Below, piece by piece: positions 34,376-42,709 of a DNA stretch of 64,000 bases (position 1 is its first letter; each line of letters begins with the position of its first letter). A program made the translations under genes and the position numbers. A model generated the notes under the pieces. That model saw only the letters and a list, made by a program, of their open reading frames with translations. It was not told where the DNA came from and ran no database searches. This DNA is from J054 sp964613615 (lineage in GTDB: Bacteria; Pseudomonadota; Gammaproteobacteria; Steroidobacterales; GCA-2729495), in the NCBI GenBank assembly GCA_964613615.1, contig CAZTIB010000133.1, positions 6,723-70,722 of the forward strand, given 5' to 3'.

Positions 34376-35224
34376 ATGAACACGCCAGGCTATTCAAACG
34401 TTTCTGCCAGTCACCTGTTCAGAATCTCTGTTGCCGCCGGCATATTGCTGCTGGCGTTGGCCAGCCCCGCTCACGCGGTGATTGTCGGCGGTGGGGGTAC
34501 GGGTGGGCCACCGACCGGCATGTCCAGCGTGCCGATAGACACCCGTGTCGGCGATTTCTGGAACTGGGGGGCAAGCCTGCCGCCAGCGCCGAACGCCCTG
34601 GAGGACCCCACCGGGGAATTTCTCAGTGTCAGTCAGGGCCCCGGCATTTTTTACGTGACGACAGTATTCCAGCCGATGGGTTCAGGACAGCTGAACCGGG
34701 CCTATACCGTGCCGGCGTTTACCCCGATATTTGCGTCACTGATTTCCCTCGTATACGTCAATTCCGACCTCCCGGGCACGCCTGAGGATGACCGTTTGCC
34801 TGCCAGCGAGGTGGAACAATTCGTCCACGAAAACATCGACCTGGTCAGCCTGGACAGCACCTTCGTGCAGCTGATCGGTGGGGGCAGCACCACGACACTC
34901 GACGACCCATCTGAAACTGCGCTACTGCGAAAGGGGTCCGGAAATTTTACGGTCATCGTTCCAGCGGGCGGAAACGGCCTCGGGCCAGAGGATGAATTTC
35001 CGCCGGGCAGCTTCCCCAATTCTTTTGCGGAAGGCTATTTCTACTCGCTTGATGACGGCCTGCCACCCGGCGAATACACCCTGCAACTGTTCCAGACCCT
35101 CCCGGACTTTGGCCTGGAAATCAGCAGCCTCGACACCATCACGGTCGTGCCAATCCCGACCGCGATGTGGTTGTTCGGATCTGCACTGGCACTGCTGGGC
35201 TGGGTGAGGCGCAAGGCCGCCTGA
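34376..35224 (+). CDS. Exported protein with PEP-CTERM-like sorting signal
   Basis: The 282-residue product has a signal peptide (about 1-36, ASPAHA cleavage) and a C-terminal tripartite sorting tail. The tail has VPIPTAMWLFGSALALLGW (about 258-277) followed by RRK. This is the gammaproteobacterial form of the PEP-CTERM signal, in which VPxP replaces VPEP and WLFGS leads the membrane helix. Such proteins are thought to be processed by an exosortase and displayed at the surface or in exopolysaccharide. The middle has no recognised domain and is rich in Gly, Pro, Ser and Thr. AGAGGTG precedes the ATG. No exosortase gene is in the window. Confidence 0.85.
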   Translation: MNTPGYSNVSASHLFRISVAAGILLLALASPAHAVIVGGGGTGGPPTGMSSVPIDTRVGDFWNWGASLPPAPNALEDPTGEFLSVSQGPGIFYVTTVFQPMGSGQLNRAYTVPAFTPIFASLISLVYVNSDLPGTPEDDRLPASEVEQFVHENIDLVSLDSTFVQLIGGGSTTTLDDPSETALLRKGSGNFTVIVPAGGNGLGPEDEFPPGSFPNSFAEGYFYSLDDGLPPGEYTLQLFQTLPDFGLEISSLDTITVVPIPTAMWLFGSALALLGWVRRKAA

Positions 35225-35381
35225 ATCCATTCCGCTAGGTAATCTGCTACAACCTCCAGCATGTGGGGGTTCCTGCTGCTGTTGCTGGTCCAGGTCGTTC
35301 ACGCAGGCCACCCGCACACCGCCGGTAACTTGTCGTATGGTTATGCCTTCCGCAAACGCATACCAACGACAAGGCAGGCAG

Positions 35382-37181
35382 GTGTCAGGTAGCCACGACA
35401 TCATCCGGATCGACTACGACCGCAACCTGGTAGAGCTGTTGCTCGGGCGACTGGCGCGGGATCCCGACGACGTGGCCTATCGCCAGTATGAAAAAGCGGC
35501 CCGCGACTGGGTGCCGTGGACCTGGCGGCAGTTCGCCAACCGGGTCAGCTGCTGGCAACAGGCCCTGGCCGCAGAAGGCCTGAAGGCCGGTGACCGCGTC
35601 GCCGTGATGCTGCAGAACGGCCGCGACTGGGCCGCCTTCGACATGGCCTCCCAGGGGTTGGGGCTGGTGGTCGTGCCGCTGTATGTGAACGACCGGCCCG
35701 ACAACATGGCGTTGATCCTGCAGGATTGCGGCGCTCGCTTCCTGCTGGTGGGTAACAACGAGCAATGGCAGCCGCTGGCCGGGGCGGAGGCCATGCTGGC
35801 ACAGCTGCACCGGGTGGTCAGCCTGGAGCCCGCTGCTGCACTGCCCGGCGGACTGCAGCCCGTGGCGGCCGACGACTGGTTGCCGACAGTGGCCGGTGAC
35901 GTGCAGGTAGAGGCCCCCGGCGGTGCGGCACTGGCGTCTATCGTCTACACCTCTGGCACGACGGGCCGACCGAAGGGCGTCATGCTGAGTCACCGCAACA
36001 TCCTGGCGAACGTGCTCGGCGTGCTGGAGAGAGTGCAGGCCTACCCGAACGACCTGTTCCTGTCTTTCCTGCCCCTGTCCCACATGCTGGAACGCACTGG
36101 TGGCCTGTACCTGCCCATCGCCTCCGGTGCCACCGTGGCCTTCGCACGCTCGGCGAAATTTCTTGCCAAGGACTTCGAGTTGGTCAAGCCGACGGTGATT
36201 ATCAGCGTGCCGCGTATCTTCGATCGCATCTACGCCAAGGTGCAGGAGCAGGTGGCCAAGCAGTCTTCCCTGAAGCGTGCCATTGTCTCGCAGGCCATCA
36301 AGACCGGCTGGGATAACTTTCTCTATGAACAGGGCCGCGGCCGCTGGAAGCCTGCGCTGACCTTGCGGAAGCAACTGGACCGAGTGATCGGCCCGAAGGT
36401 GCGCCAGGCCTTTGGCGGCAACCTGCGCTGCGCAGTGGCCGGCGGTGCGGCCATTGCCCCGGAGGTTACGAAGTTTTTCATCGGTTCCGGAATCACGATT
36501 CTGCAGGGTTACGGCTCTACCGAGACCTCACCCGTGGTAGCCGTCAACTCTTTTGAAGCAAATATTCCGGAAAGCGTGGGTCAACCGCTGGCGGATGTCG
36601 AAGTCAAGATCGCCGACAAGGACGAACTGCTGACGCGCGGACCCAGCGTGATGGTGGGCTACTGGAATAACCCGGAAGCCACTGCTCAGTGCATCGACGA
36701 TCAAGGCTGGTTTCACACCGGCGACTGCGCTCGCATCGACGAGGACCATGTCTTCATTACCGGGCGCATCAAGGAAATCATCGTGCTGGGCAACGGCGAA
36801 AAAGTGCCTCCCGGCGATATGGAATTGGCCATCGGCACGGACGAGTTGTTCCACCAGGTGCTGGTCATCGGCGAAGGCAGGCCGAACCTTGGCGCCCTGG
36901 TCGTGCTCGAGCCGGAGGAATACGAGAAACTGGCCAGGGCGGAAGGCCTGGCTGAGCTGAGCGCCGAGAAGGACAGCCCGCGCCTGAAGAAGATCCTGTG
37001 CGCGCGTATTGGCGCCAAGCTGAAAGACTTCCCCGGCTACGCGAGGATTCCCCGCCTGGCCGTGCTGGAGGAACCCTGGACTGTGGAATCCGGCCTGTTG
37101 ACGCCGACGCTGAAACCGAAGCGGGCAAAAATTCTCGAGGCCTGTGACACCGAAGTCCGCCAGCTGTATGGCGAGGACTGA
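35382..37181 (+). CDS. Long-chain fatty-acid-CoA ligase (AMP-forming, FadD15-like)
   Basis: The enzyme (599 residues from this start) activates fatty acids through an acyl-AMP intermediate. Core motifs are the P-loop YTSGTTGRPKG (about 190-200), the GYGSTETSP motif (about 375), and the late TGD motif followed by GRIKEIIVLGNGEKVPP with the catalytic hinge region. It resembles the FadD15/FAA-type ligases of about 600 residues. The GTG at 35382 was chosen for the AAGGCAGG site before it; ATGs at 35337 and 35343 are possible alternatives. The protein is cytosolic or membrane-associated. The preceding 157-base gap holds no terminator I could see. Confidence 0.92.
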   Translation: MSGSHDIIRIDYDRNLVELLLGRLARDPDDVAYRQYEKAARDWVPWTWRQFANRVSCWQQALAAEGLKAGDRVAVMLQNGRDWAAFDMASQGLGLVVVPLYVNDRPDNMALILQDCGARFLLVGNNEQWQPLAGAEAMLAQLHRVVSLEPAAALPGGLQPVAADDWLPTVAGDVQVEAPGGAALASIVYTSGTTGRPKGVMLSHRNILANVLGVLERVQAYPNDLFLSFLPLSHMLERTGGLYLPIASGATVAFARSAKFLAKDFELVKPTVIISVPRIFDRIYAKVQEQVAKQSSLKRAIVSQAIKTGWDNFLYEQGRGRWKPALTLRKQLDRVIGPKVRQAFGGNLRCAVAGGAAIAPEVTKFFIGSGITILQGYGSTETSPVVAVNSFEANIPESVGQPLADVEVKIADKDELLTRGPSVMVGYWNNPEATAQCIDDQGWFHTGDCARIDEDHVFITGRIKEIIVLGNGEKVPPGDMELAIGTDELFHQVLVIGEGRPNLGALVVLEPEEYEKLARAEGLAELSAEKDSPRLKKILCARIGAKLKDFPGYARIPRLAVLEEPWTVESGLLTPTLKPKRAKILEACDTEVRQLYGED

Positions 37182-37305
37182 GTCCAGGCGCGCGGCATTC
37201 ACCTCACCCGGCCGGGGCCGAATTGACCCCGGCAACTGCACTCACCCGCCGTGGGTGTATGCTGACTGTCAGATCTCGCAGCCCCGTCAAGCTGAGCCAC
37301 CGGAA

Positions 37306-38154
37306 ATGGCGATTTCTGACCACTACCAGCTCGGTCTGCCCGCCTGGGGTTTCCCCGGCTGGCGGGACCGATATTTTGCCGCGAAGCCGTCGCAACTGGC
37401 CGGCTATGCGCGCGTGTTCAACACGGTGGAGGGCAACACCAGCTTCTACCGCGTGCCTGACCGGGGCCAGGTGTCGCGATGGCACGCCGATGTTGCCGGC
37501 ACGGATTTTCAGTTCTGCTTCAAACTGCCGCGCGAAGTCACTCACGAACGCCGACCCGATGCCGATGTCCTGGGCGCCTTTCTGCGTGCCGTCGAGCCCT
37601 TGGGCGACAACCTGGGGCCCTTGCTGGTGCAGTTTCCGGCCACCGTGGGACCCTCCCAGTTGCCCCAGGTTCGCGAGCTGTTGTCCCACCTGCCGGCCGC
37701 GTTTCGATTCGCCCTGGAAGTTCGCCACCCGGCCTTTTTCGAGCAACCGGAGCTGCTGGAGGATCTGCTGGACGAGCACAATGCCGGCCGTGTGGTGATG
37801 GACACGCGGCCGCTCTACCTGGGCGACCGCAGCCACCCGGAAGTGCTGGCAGCCCTTCACAAGAAGCCGGATCTGCCCGTGCTGACCGAGGTGTGCAACG
37901 GCCTGGCCTTCGTCCGGCTGATCCTGCACCCGGATTTCTCCGCCAATGACGAATACCTGGATGAATGGGCAACCAGAACCGCTGCCTGGCTCGATGCGGG
38001 CCACGATGTCTTCATGATGATTCATTGCCCGAACAACCTGCACTGCCCGGAACTCGCCGAGGAGTTTCACCGCACTTTGCAGGCGCAACCGGGCATGGCA
38101 GAGCTCCCTCCACTCTCGCCGTGGCCGGTGCCGCAGCAGGCCCAGCTGCTGTGA
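37306..38154 (+). CDS. DUF72 family protein
   Basis: The 282-residue protein matches DUF72 (YecE-like), which adopts a TIM-barrel-like fold of unknown activity. Recognisable segments are LPAWGFPGWRDRYF at the start, NTVEGNTSFYRVP (about 41-53), FQFCFKLPREVTHER, and the late MMIHCPNNLHCPELA. The lack of a signal peptide suggests a cytosolic location. The ATG chosen gives the family N terminus; the frame is open upstream into the ligase gene's end. It lies downstream of the ligase gene on the same strand. Confidence 0.9.
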   Translation: MAISDHYQLGLPAWGFPGWRDRYFAAKPSQLAGYARVFNTVEGNTSFYRVPDRGQVSRWHADVAGTDFQFCFKLPREVTHERRPDADVLGAFLRAVEPLGDNLGPLLVQFPATVGPSQLPQVRELLSHLPAAFRFALEVRHPAFFEQPELLEDLLDEHNAGRVVMDTRPLYLGDRSHPEVLAALHKKPDLPVLTEVCNGLAFVRLILHPDFSANDEYLDEWATRTAAWLDAGHDVFMMIHCPNNLHCPELAEEFHRTLQAQPGMAELPPLSPWPVPQQAQLL

Positions 38155-38166
38155 GCTGAAGCCAGA

Positions 38167-38805
38167 TCATCCGTTTGGTCCCTTCTGCGTCAGGACCAGG
38201 CCTTTAGTCACAGAAAGCATGTCCCGGATCTGGCGATCATGTAAGCGCCCCAGCAGAGCTAATGCCGCTACGGCGCCCACTAGCGCGTACGCCATGTCCG
38301 ACTGGGTGTCCCACACATAACCCTGGGTTCCCAGGAACGCCTCGGCCGCGGTATCAGAAACGACGGCTGCCGCCCACTCGATAAGCTCGTACAAAGCGCT
38401 AAAGGCAAGACAAAAACAGACAATGAAGAAGTTGCGCCATGCTGTCGACGCCACGATAGCTTTCCTGATCAGTATTTCTCTCGCGACGAGGGCCGGAACG
38501 AAGCCCTGCAGGAAATGACCCAGCTTGTCGAAATTATTTCTTTCGAAACCCAGCCCTGAGTCGGAGGGCTCGAACAGCGGCACGTCAGCGTAGGTATAGT
38601 GCCCGCCCACCATCAGGACGATGCAGTGAACAAGAATTAGCGCATAGAGAATTGGTGTGAGTGGAAACCTGCGGTAAGTCACAGCCAGGACGATAAAGGC
38701 AATGACTGCGGGCGAAACCTCCAGGGCCCAGGTCAGGTAATCCTTCGGATTTACGCCAGACCATACGAGGGTAGTAAGAAAAATGGTGATCCAGGCGACC
38801 CTCAA
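38167..38805 (-). CDS. DUF2238 (YjdF-like) membrane protein
   Basis: The 212-residue protein has about six hydrophobic helices and the family landmarks GGHYTYADVPLF, RNNFDKLGHFLQGFVPALVAREI and FSALYELIEWAAA, as well as GYVWDTQSDMAYALVGA. The function of DUF2238 proteins (YjdF) is unknown. The His, Asp and Glu residues in membrane helices are strongly conserved. It is convergent with the DUF72 gene, with a gap of 12 bases. Codon use is a little less GC-rich than that of its neighbours, as is the AT-richer DNA up to 39.2 kb. Confidence 0.88.
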   Translation of the reverse strand: MRVAWITIFLTTLVWSGVNPKDYLTWALEVSPAVIAFIVLAVTYRRFPLTPILYALILVHCIVLMVGGHYTYADVPLFEPSDSGLGFERNNFDKLGHFLQGFVPALVAREILIRKAIVASTAWRNFFIVCFCLAFSALYELIEWAAAVVSDTAAEAFLGTQGYVWDTQSDMAYALVGAVAALALLGRLHDRQIRDMLSVTKGLVLTQKGPNG

Positions 38806-38952
38806 TTCCCGAACCTGACCGAAACAATACTACCCAGACCGTTGTGGACGGATCCCTTTATCACAGGCATTCTGCGCCGACCCGCCCCGTCCGTGAAAGT
38901 GTGCCCTGGATCCCCAGCGTTCAATCGGCCCGCCGGTTTGATCGCACGCATC

Positions 38953-39069
38953 TCATTGATGCTGAGACTTTCTGGCTTCCTTTTTGGACTTCTTCGCCGC
39001 CTTCCGTTCTTTTGGAGTCATCGCGGGTGGCTTTTTGCCTTCCCTGCTTGTCCTGTGTTCTTTGGACAT
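38953..39069 (-). CDS. Small Lys-rich peptide, 38 residues
   Basis: Reading the minus strand gives a 38-residue product starting MSKEHRTSREGKKPPAM and continuing TPKERKAAKKSKKEARKSQ, with 11 Lys and 5 Arg and no hydrophobic segment. The start codon has a textbook AAGGAG ribosome site with an eight-base spacer (39078-39083), the strongest argument that it is translated. Similar short TPKEKKAAK peptides are annotated in other gammaproteobacteria, from memory; their role is unknown. A basic peptide of this kind could bind nucleic acid or ribosomes. Overlapping longer frames on the plus strand look non-coding. Confidence 0.6.
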   Translation of the reverse strand: MSKEHRTSREGKKPPAMTPKERKAAKKSKKEARKSQHQ

Positions 39070-39299
39070 GACCTTCGCTCCTTATAGCTAATCATCCAGA
39101 CCCATTATGCAGCGGATTCGTCAACAACTGCATCGTTTTGTCTGCCCACCTTCAATCCGGGGCTGGTCCTGATTGAGCCGAAATACCTGTCATAGGCGGG
39201 TGGACTCGCATGTCTCCGGTCCGCGCCGGATATCTCCGGCTGGATTACACTGGGCACCGTTCAGCTTACCCATCGGTCCGAAATACCTTCATCGCGCGA

Positions 39300-39662
39300 A
39301 TGACCAAGCCATCGCATCAACTAGCCAGATTCACCTGTCCCGGCTGCAAGGCGCTGGCGGACCAGGCCTGGTTCAACTGTTATGCGGATCAAATCAGCAA
39401 CGCGGCGGGCGTACCGCTGCGTATCCAGGGTGAGGACCTTGAGCGCCTGAGTCAGAACCCCCAGTTCCCCCCGTCAGTGCGGGAGCAAAAGGTGGCTTAC
39501 TGGAACAAGGTGAACAACGGCGAGGTGTTTCTCGACCGCTGGGCGCCGATCCAGTCGGACGTGTTTGTTGCGGGCATGGAACTCAGCGTCTGCCACGCGT
39601 GCATGCAAGTGGCGATATGGCTGGGGGGCAAAATGATCTATCCGGCCGAGGCAACGGTATAG
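39300..39662 (+). CDS. Short protein resembling the N-terminal half of DUF4145
   Basis: The 120-residue product has a CPGC zinc-like motif at about 13-16, a second pair at about 98-101 (CHAC), and ends in WLGGKMIYP. This is how the first half of DUF4145 proteins usually looks; the helical second half that normally follows is missing because of a stop codon. It may be a natural short form or a truncated gene. Frames downstream of the stop did not give an obvious continuation. The start ATG was chosen for the MTKPSH leader. Confidence 0.5.
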   Translation: MTKPSHQLARFTCPGCKALADQAWFNCYADQISNAAGVPLRIQGEDLERLSQNPQFPPSVREQKVAYWNKVNNGEVFLDRWAPIQSDVFVAGMELSVCHACMQVAIWLGGKMIYPAEATV

Positions 39663-39766
39663 TCATGCAAGGGCCCGCGGCGTAGGCGGCGGCCAATGAT
39701 GAAAAGTGGTCGCTGAAGCCCTGATCTGTCACGGATCCCGAATACCGCGGCGTCTCGATCCAATTG

Positions 39767-40597
39767 TCAGAATACCGTGTTTCTCGGCGGCGAGTGACCG
39801 GCCCTGAGGTACGGATCGTGCGCCGGGTCTGGCGAAATGTAGCCACCACCGCGCGCCAGGCCCAATATGAATGGGTGATGGCGGGCCGGTGGCGCCGCAT
39901 CCGTCGACCACCACGGCGGCAGCCGCATGAAGATGGCCGCCGCCAGCAGCGCAATCGTCTGCAGGCCGATCAGGATCCACACGTTGCCGAAGATGGTCAG
40001 GTACAGCGTACATAGCGATGTCTGCGGGATGTGTAGCAGTGCGGTCTTCAGCACGATGGAAAAGGGCGTGTCGTGTTCCGGCGCAACATACAGGTCCCAG
40101 TAGAAGTCATGGAACCACCAGTGCCAGCTGCCGGCGATGAACCAGGTGGCGATCCAGACCTGCCAGTCGGGCCACGCCGGGCCGATGGTTTTACAGACGT
40201 GCCAGACGGTCAGAATGACCTGGGCGGCACTCGCACCCCAGACCAGGCCGAAGGGAAGCTGCGTCGCCAGGTGCAGGCGCCGGTCGAAGCGCAGCGTATA
40301 ACGTCCCCAAACACCCCAGTAAGCGATGAAGATCAGCAGCGTGATACCAACGGTCGCCGCGATCCACGCCGGGTCGCCCAACTGTGCCGGGGTGGCAAAC
40401 GGGCTCTGCAGGATCATGGCCTGCGTACCCGTGAGCCAGCACAAAAGGAAACAGCAGCAGAAATAGATGCCCGCGCGGGTCCATGACGCCGCGGGTACGT
40501 AAACCTCAGGGTCCTCGCCGCGAAAGCGCACCCAGTACAAAACGACCAGGGTGGCCAGCAGCACGGCCACGCCCGCGTTGAACAGATTCAGCAACAT
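39767..40597 (-). CDS. Multi-pass membrane protein of unknown function
   Basis: The 276-residue protein is not a family I recognise. It shows six or so hydrophobic helices and many Trp residues, with WHWWFHDFYWDLY about residues 158-170. This His/Trp/Asp-rich segment looks ligand-binding, and CCCFLLC (47-53) has four Cys in seven residues. The C-terminal 45 residues are hydrophilic, Pro- and His-rich. It starts 41 bases after the YkvA-type gene on the same strand and is probably co-transcribed with it. The ATG start is the first in frame. Confidence 0.65.
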   Translation of the reverse strand: MLLNLFNAGVAVLLATLVVLYWVRFRGEDPEVYVPAASWTRAGIYFCCCFLLCWLTGTQAMILQSPFATPAQLGDPAWIAATVGITLLIFIAYWGVWGRYTLRFDRRLHLATQLPFGLVWGASAAQVILTVWHVCKTIGPAWPDWQVWIATWFIAGSWHWWFHDFYWDLYVAPEHDTPFSIVLKTALLHIPQTSLCTLYLTIFGNVWILIGLQTIALLAAAIFMRLPPWWSTDAAPPARHHPFILGLARGGGYISPDPAHDPYLRAGHSPPRNTVF

Positions 40598-40638
40598 GGT
40601 GCCCGATGGCGCAGGCGGAAATCGCCCTCAGCGCCGGC

Positions 40639-41211
40639 TTACCACAGGGTGACCTTCCAGCCACCGGGCGCGTTTGTGCCTACGCGGCGCCGCTCGCGCA
40701 TCTGGTGATGCAGCAGCGCCCGCTGGTCCGCCAGCCAGTCTTCCTTGGTCACCGTTTCGGTGCTGCCGTGTTCCGCCCGGCGCTCCTTCTCTGCGGTCCG
40801 GAAACCGCAGAACTTGTGGTAAGCCGTCAACTCGGGCTCGAAGTCCTGCAGCGTCAACTCCACCATCACGGCGTCATCCAGGAAGCCCAGCACGGGTACC
40901 CGATCAGGAATGATGTCTGCCGCTTCGGCAAAATAGAACAGCGCACCCTGCACGCGGGTCAGATCTTCACCTTCCAGTTGCCACTCCTCATCCTCGATCA
41001 TATCGGCGAGCTGTTCGAGGCGCTCGATGCGTTCGAGGATAAAGCCGGGACATTGGCCGGAACTGCGCGCGCCTGCGAGCTTCACCCGCACCAGCTCGGC
41101 GAGCGTCCTGGGGTCCGCATCGGGTGGCATCTTGGACTTCACCCGCTGAGCCATCGCGGCGAATCGCTCCAGATCCGCGTCTGGTACCTCGAAGGCAATC
41201 TCCATTGGCAT
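40639..41211 (-). CDS. YkvA-like DUF1232 domain protein
   Basis: The 190-residue protein contains the DUF1232 core ALFYFAEAADIIPDRVPVLG with FLDDAV (about 91-115), the conserved IPD and DD pair of the family. Unlike small membrane YkvA proteins, it is mainly hydrophilic, with a charged N-terminal part (1-85) and a basic C terminus. The role of DUF1232 is not known. It is the first gene of a minus-strand pair with the membrane protein downstream, and is divergent from the amino-acid permease, with 187 bases between. Confidence 0.8.
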   Translation of the reverse strand: MPMEIAFEVPDADLERFAAMAQRVKSKMPPDADPRTLAELVRVKLAGARSSGQCPGFILERIERLEQLADMIEDEEWQLEGEDLTRVQGALFYFAEAADIIPDRVPVLGFLDDAVMVELTLQDFEPELTAYHKFCGFRTAEKERRAEHGSTETVTKEDWLADQRALLHHQMRERRRVGTNAPGGWKVTLW

Positions 41212-41398
41212 GCTGATTCTCCTGTAGTGATCCCGCTGTCACGGCCAATCGCCGCGACTCGGGCCAGCTGCACAGCTACGTTTTTAGGCATCCTGTCCCG
41301 CAGCATATATACGGGCATCTACCTACCGGCCGCAGGCCGGGCCGGCCAATGGCTGCGGACAGCGGGCGCCGGCGCCCGAACCACATGATAATTGGCCC

Positions 41399-42706
41399 GT
41401 GACCGGTGCAAGATCAGACGGCAATTCACAGGTACTGGGGTACTTCTCAGCAACCTCCATCGTGGTTGCCAACATGGTGGGCACCGGGGCGTTTACGACG
41501 CTGGGCCTGCAGGCCGAACTGGTGCCGGACCCCGCCTGGCTCCTCGGCATATGGCTGGCGGGCGGCCTGATCGCCTTCTGTGGTGCACTTTGCTATGCGG
41601 AACTGGGTGCCGCCCTGCCGCGCTCCGGCGGCGAATACCATTTTCTTGGCCGCATTTATCACCCGGTGCTCGGCCTGGCCGCCGGGCTGGTTTCCGTGAC
41701 GGTGGGTTTCGCCGCGCCGATGGCCCTGGCCGCGATGGCCCTGGGCCGCTATGCGGCCACCATTTTCCCCGTCAGCCCGGCCTGGACCGGGGCAGCGGCG
41801 CTGTTAGTCATCACGCTGTTTCACCTGGTCGACGTGCGTATTGGTCAGCGTTTCCAGGTAATCAGCACGGCGCTGAAACTAGCGCTGATTACAGTGTTTA
41901 TCGTGGCCGGCCTGTCGGCACCGCCGCTTCCCGCCGGCGTAACCGGCGCGGCAGCAGCTGCGCCCTCCGGCCCTGCGCTGTCGCTGGCACTGGTCTTTGT
42001 GTTCTACGCGTATTCCGGCTGGAATGCCGCAGCCTACGTGGCCAGTGAAATACGCCGGCCGCAGCGCGTGCTGCCACTGGCACTGCTGCACGGCACGGCT
42101 ATCGTGACCGTGGCCTACCTGTTGCTGAACTACGTGTTTTTGCGCACCGTGCCGCTGCAGGCTCTCGCGGGAACCGTGGAGATCGGTGCGTTATCCGCCG
42201 CGCGCATATTCGGGGCCACGGGTGGGGCCGTGATGAGCGGCATGCTGTGCCTGTTGCTGGTTTCCACGATCAGCGCCATGGTGCTCGCCGGGCCGCGCGT
42301 GCTGCAGACGGCCGGCGAGGACATCCCGTTGCTGCGGCCGCTGGCGCAGCCGACCTCGCGCGGCGCGCCGGCCCGCGCGATATTGCTGCAAGTCGCGATC
42401 GCGCTGATTTTCCTGGCCACCGGGTCTTTCGAAGCGGTGCTGACCTTCGCCGGTTTCACGCTCACGCTGTTTGCCGGGCTCACCGCCGCTGGCGTCATCG
42501 TGCTGCGGGTCACCGAGCCCGGCTTGTCTCGCCCGTGGCGCACCTGGGCCTACCCGTTGCCGCCGCTTCTATTTTCTGGCGTTAGTGGCGCGGTGCTGGT
42601 CCTGGCGCTGCGGGAAAGACCGCAGGCCGCTGTTGCGGCCATCGCGCTGACAGGCCTGGCGGTCGCGGCCTCAGCCTGGCAGCTCAGACGGCGGAAAGTG
42701 GGCTGA
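41399..42706 (+). CDS. APC-family amino-acid permease
   Basis: The 435-residue protein has about twelve membrane helices. The first, VVANMVGTGAFTTLGLQ, has the glycine-rich substrate motif of APC-superfamily carriers (here GTGAF), and the second contains CYAELGAALPRSGGEYHF, the conserved helix 2-3 loop. These features place it in the amino acid/polyamine/organocation group; the specific substrate is unknown. The start is a GTG directly at the first residue of the alignment-like N terminus; no better ATG lies nearby. It is convergent with pcm, three bases apart. Confidence 0.9.
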   Translation: MTGARSDGNSQVLGYFSATSIVVANMVGTGAFTTLGLQAELVPDPAWLLGIWLAGGLIAFCGALCYAELGAALPRSGGEYHFLGRIYHPVLGLAAGLVSVTVGFAAPMALAAMALGRYAATIFPVSPAWTGAAALLVITLFHLVDVRIGQRFQVISTALKLALITVFIVAGLSAPPLPAGVTGAAAAAPSGPALSLALVFVFYAYSGWNAAAYVASEIRRPQRVLPLALLHGTAIVTVAYLLLNYVFLRTVPLQALAGTVEIGALSAARIFGATGGAVMSGMLCLLLVSTISAMVLAGPRVLQTAGEDIPLLRPLAQPTSRGAPARAILLQVAIALIFLATGSFEAVLTFAGFTLTLFAGLTAAGVIVLRVTEPGLSRPWRTWAYPLPPLLFSGVSGAVLVLALRERPQAAVAAIALTGLAVAASAWQLRRRKVG

Positions 42707-42709
42707 CCG

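Noticed and set aside
35261..35392. 43-codon frame with hydrophobic start before the acyl-CoA ligase
   Set aside because: No ribosome site and it runs into the ligase gene's start; I could not support it as a gene.
38842..39087. Plus-strand frames over the Lys-rich peptide
   Set aside because: No ribosome site or protein features, whereas the minus-strand peptide has an ideal site.
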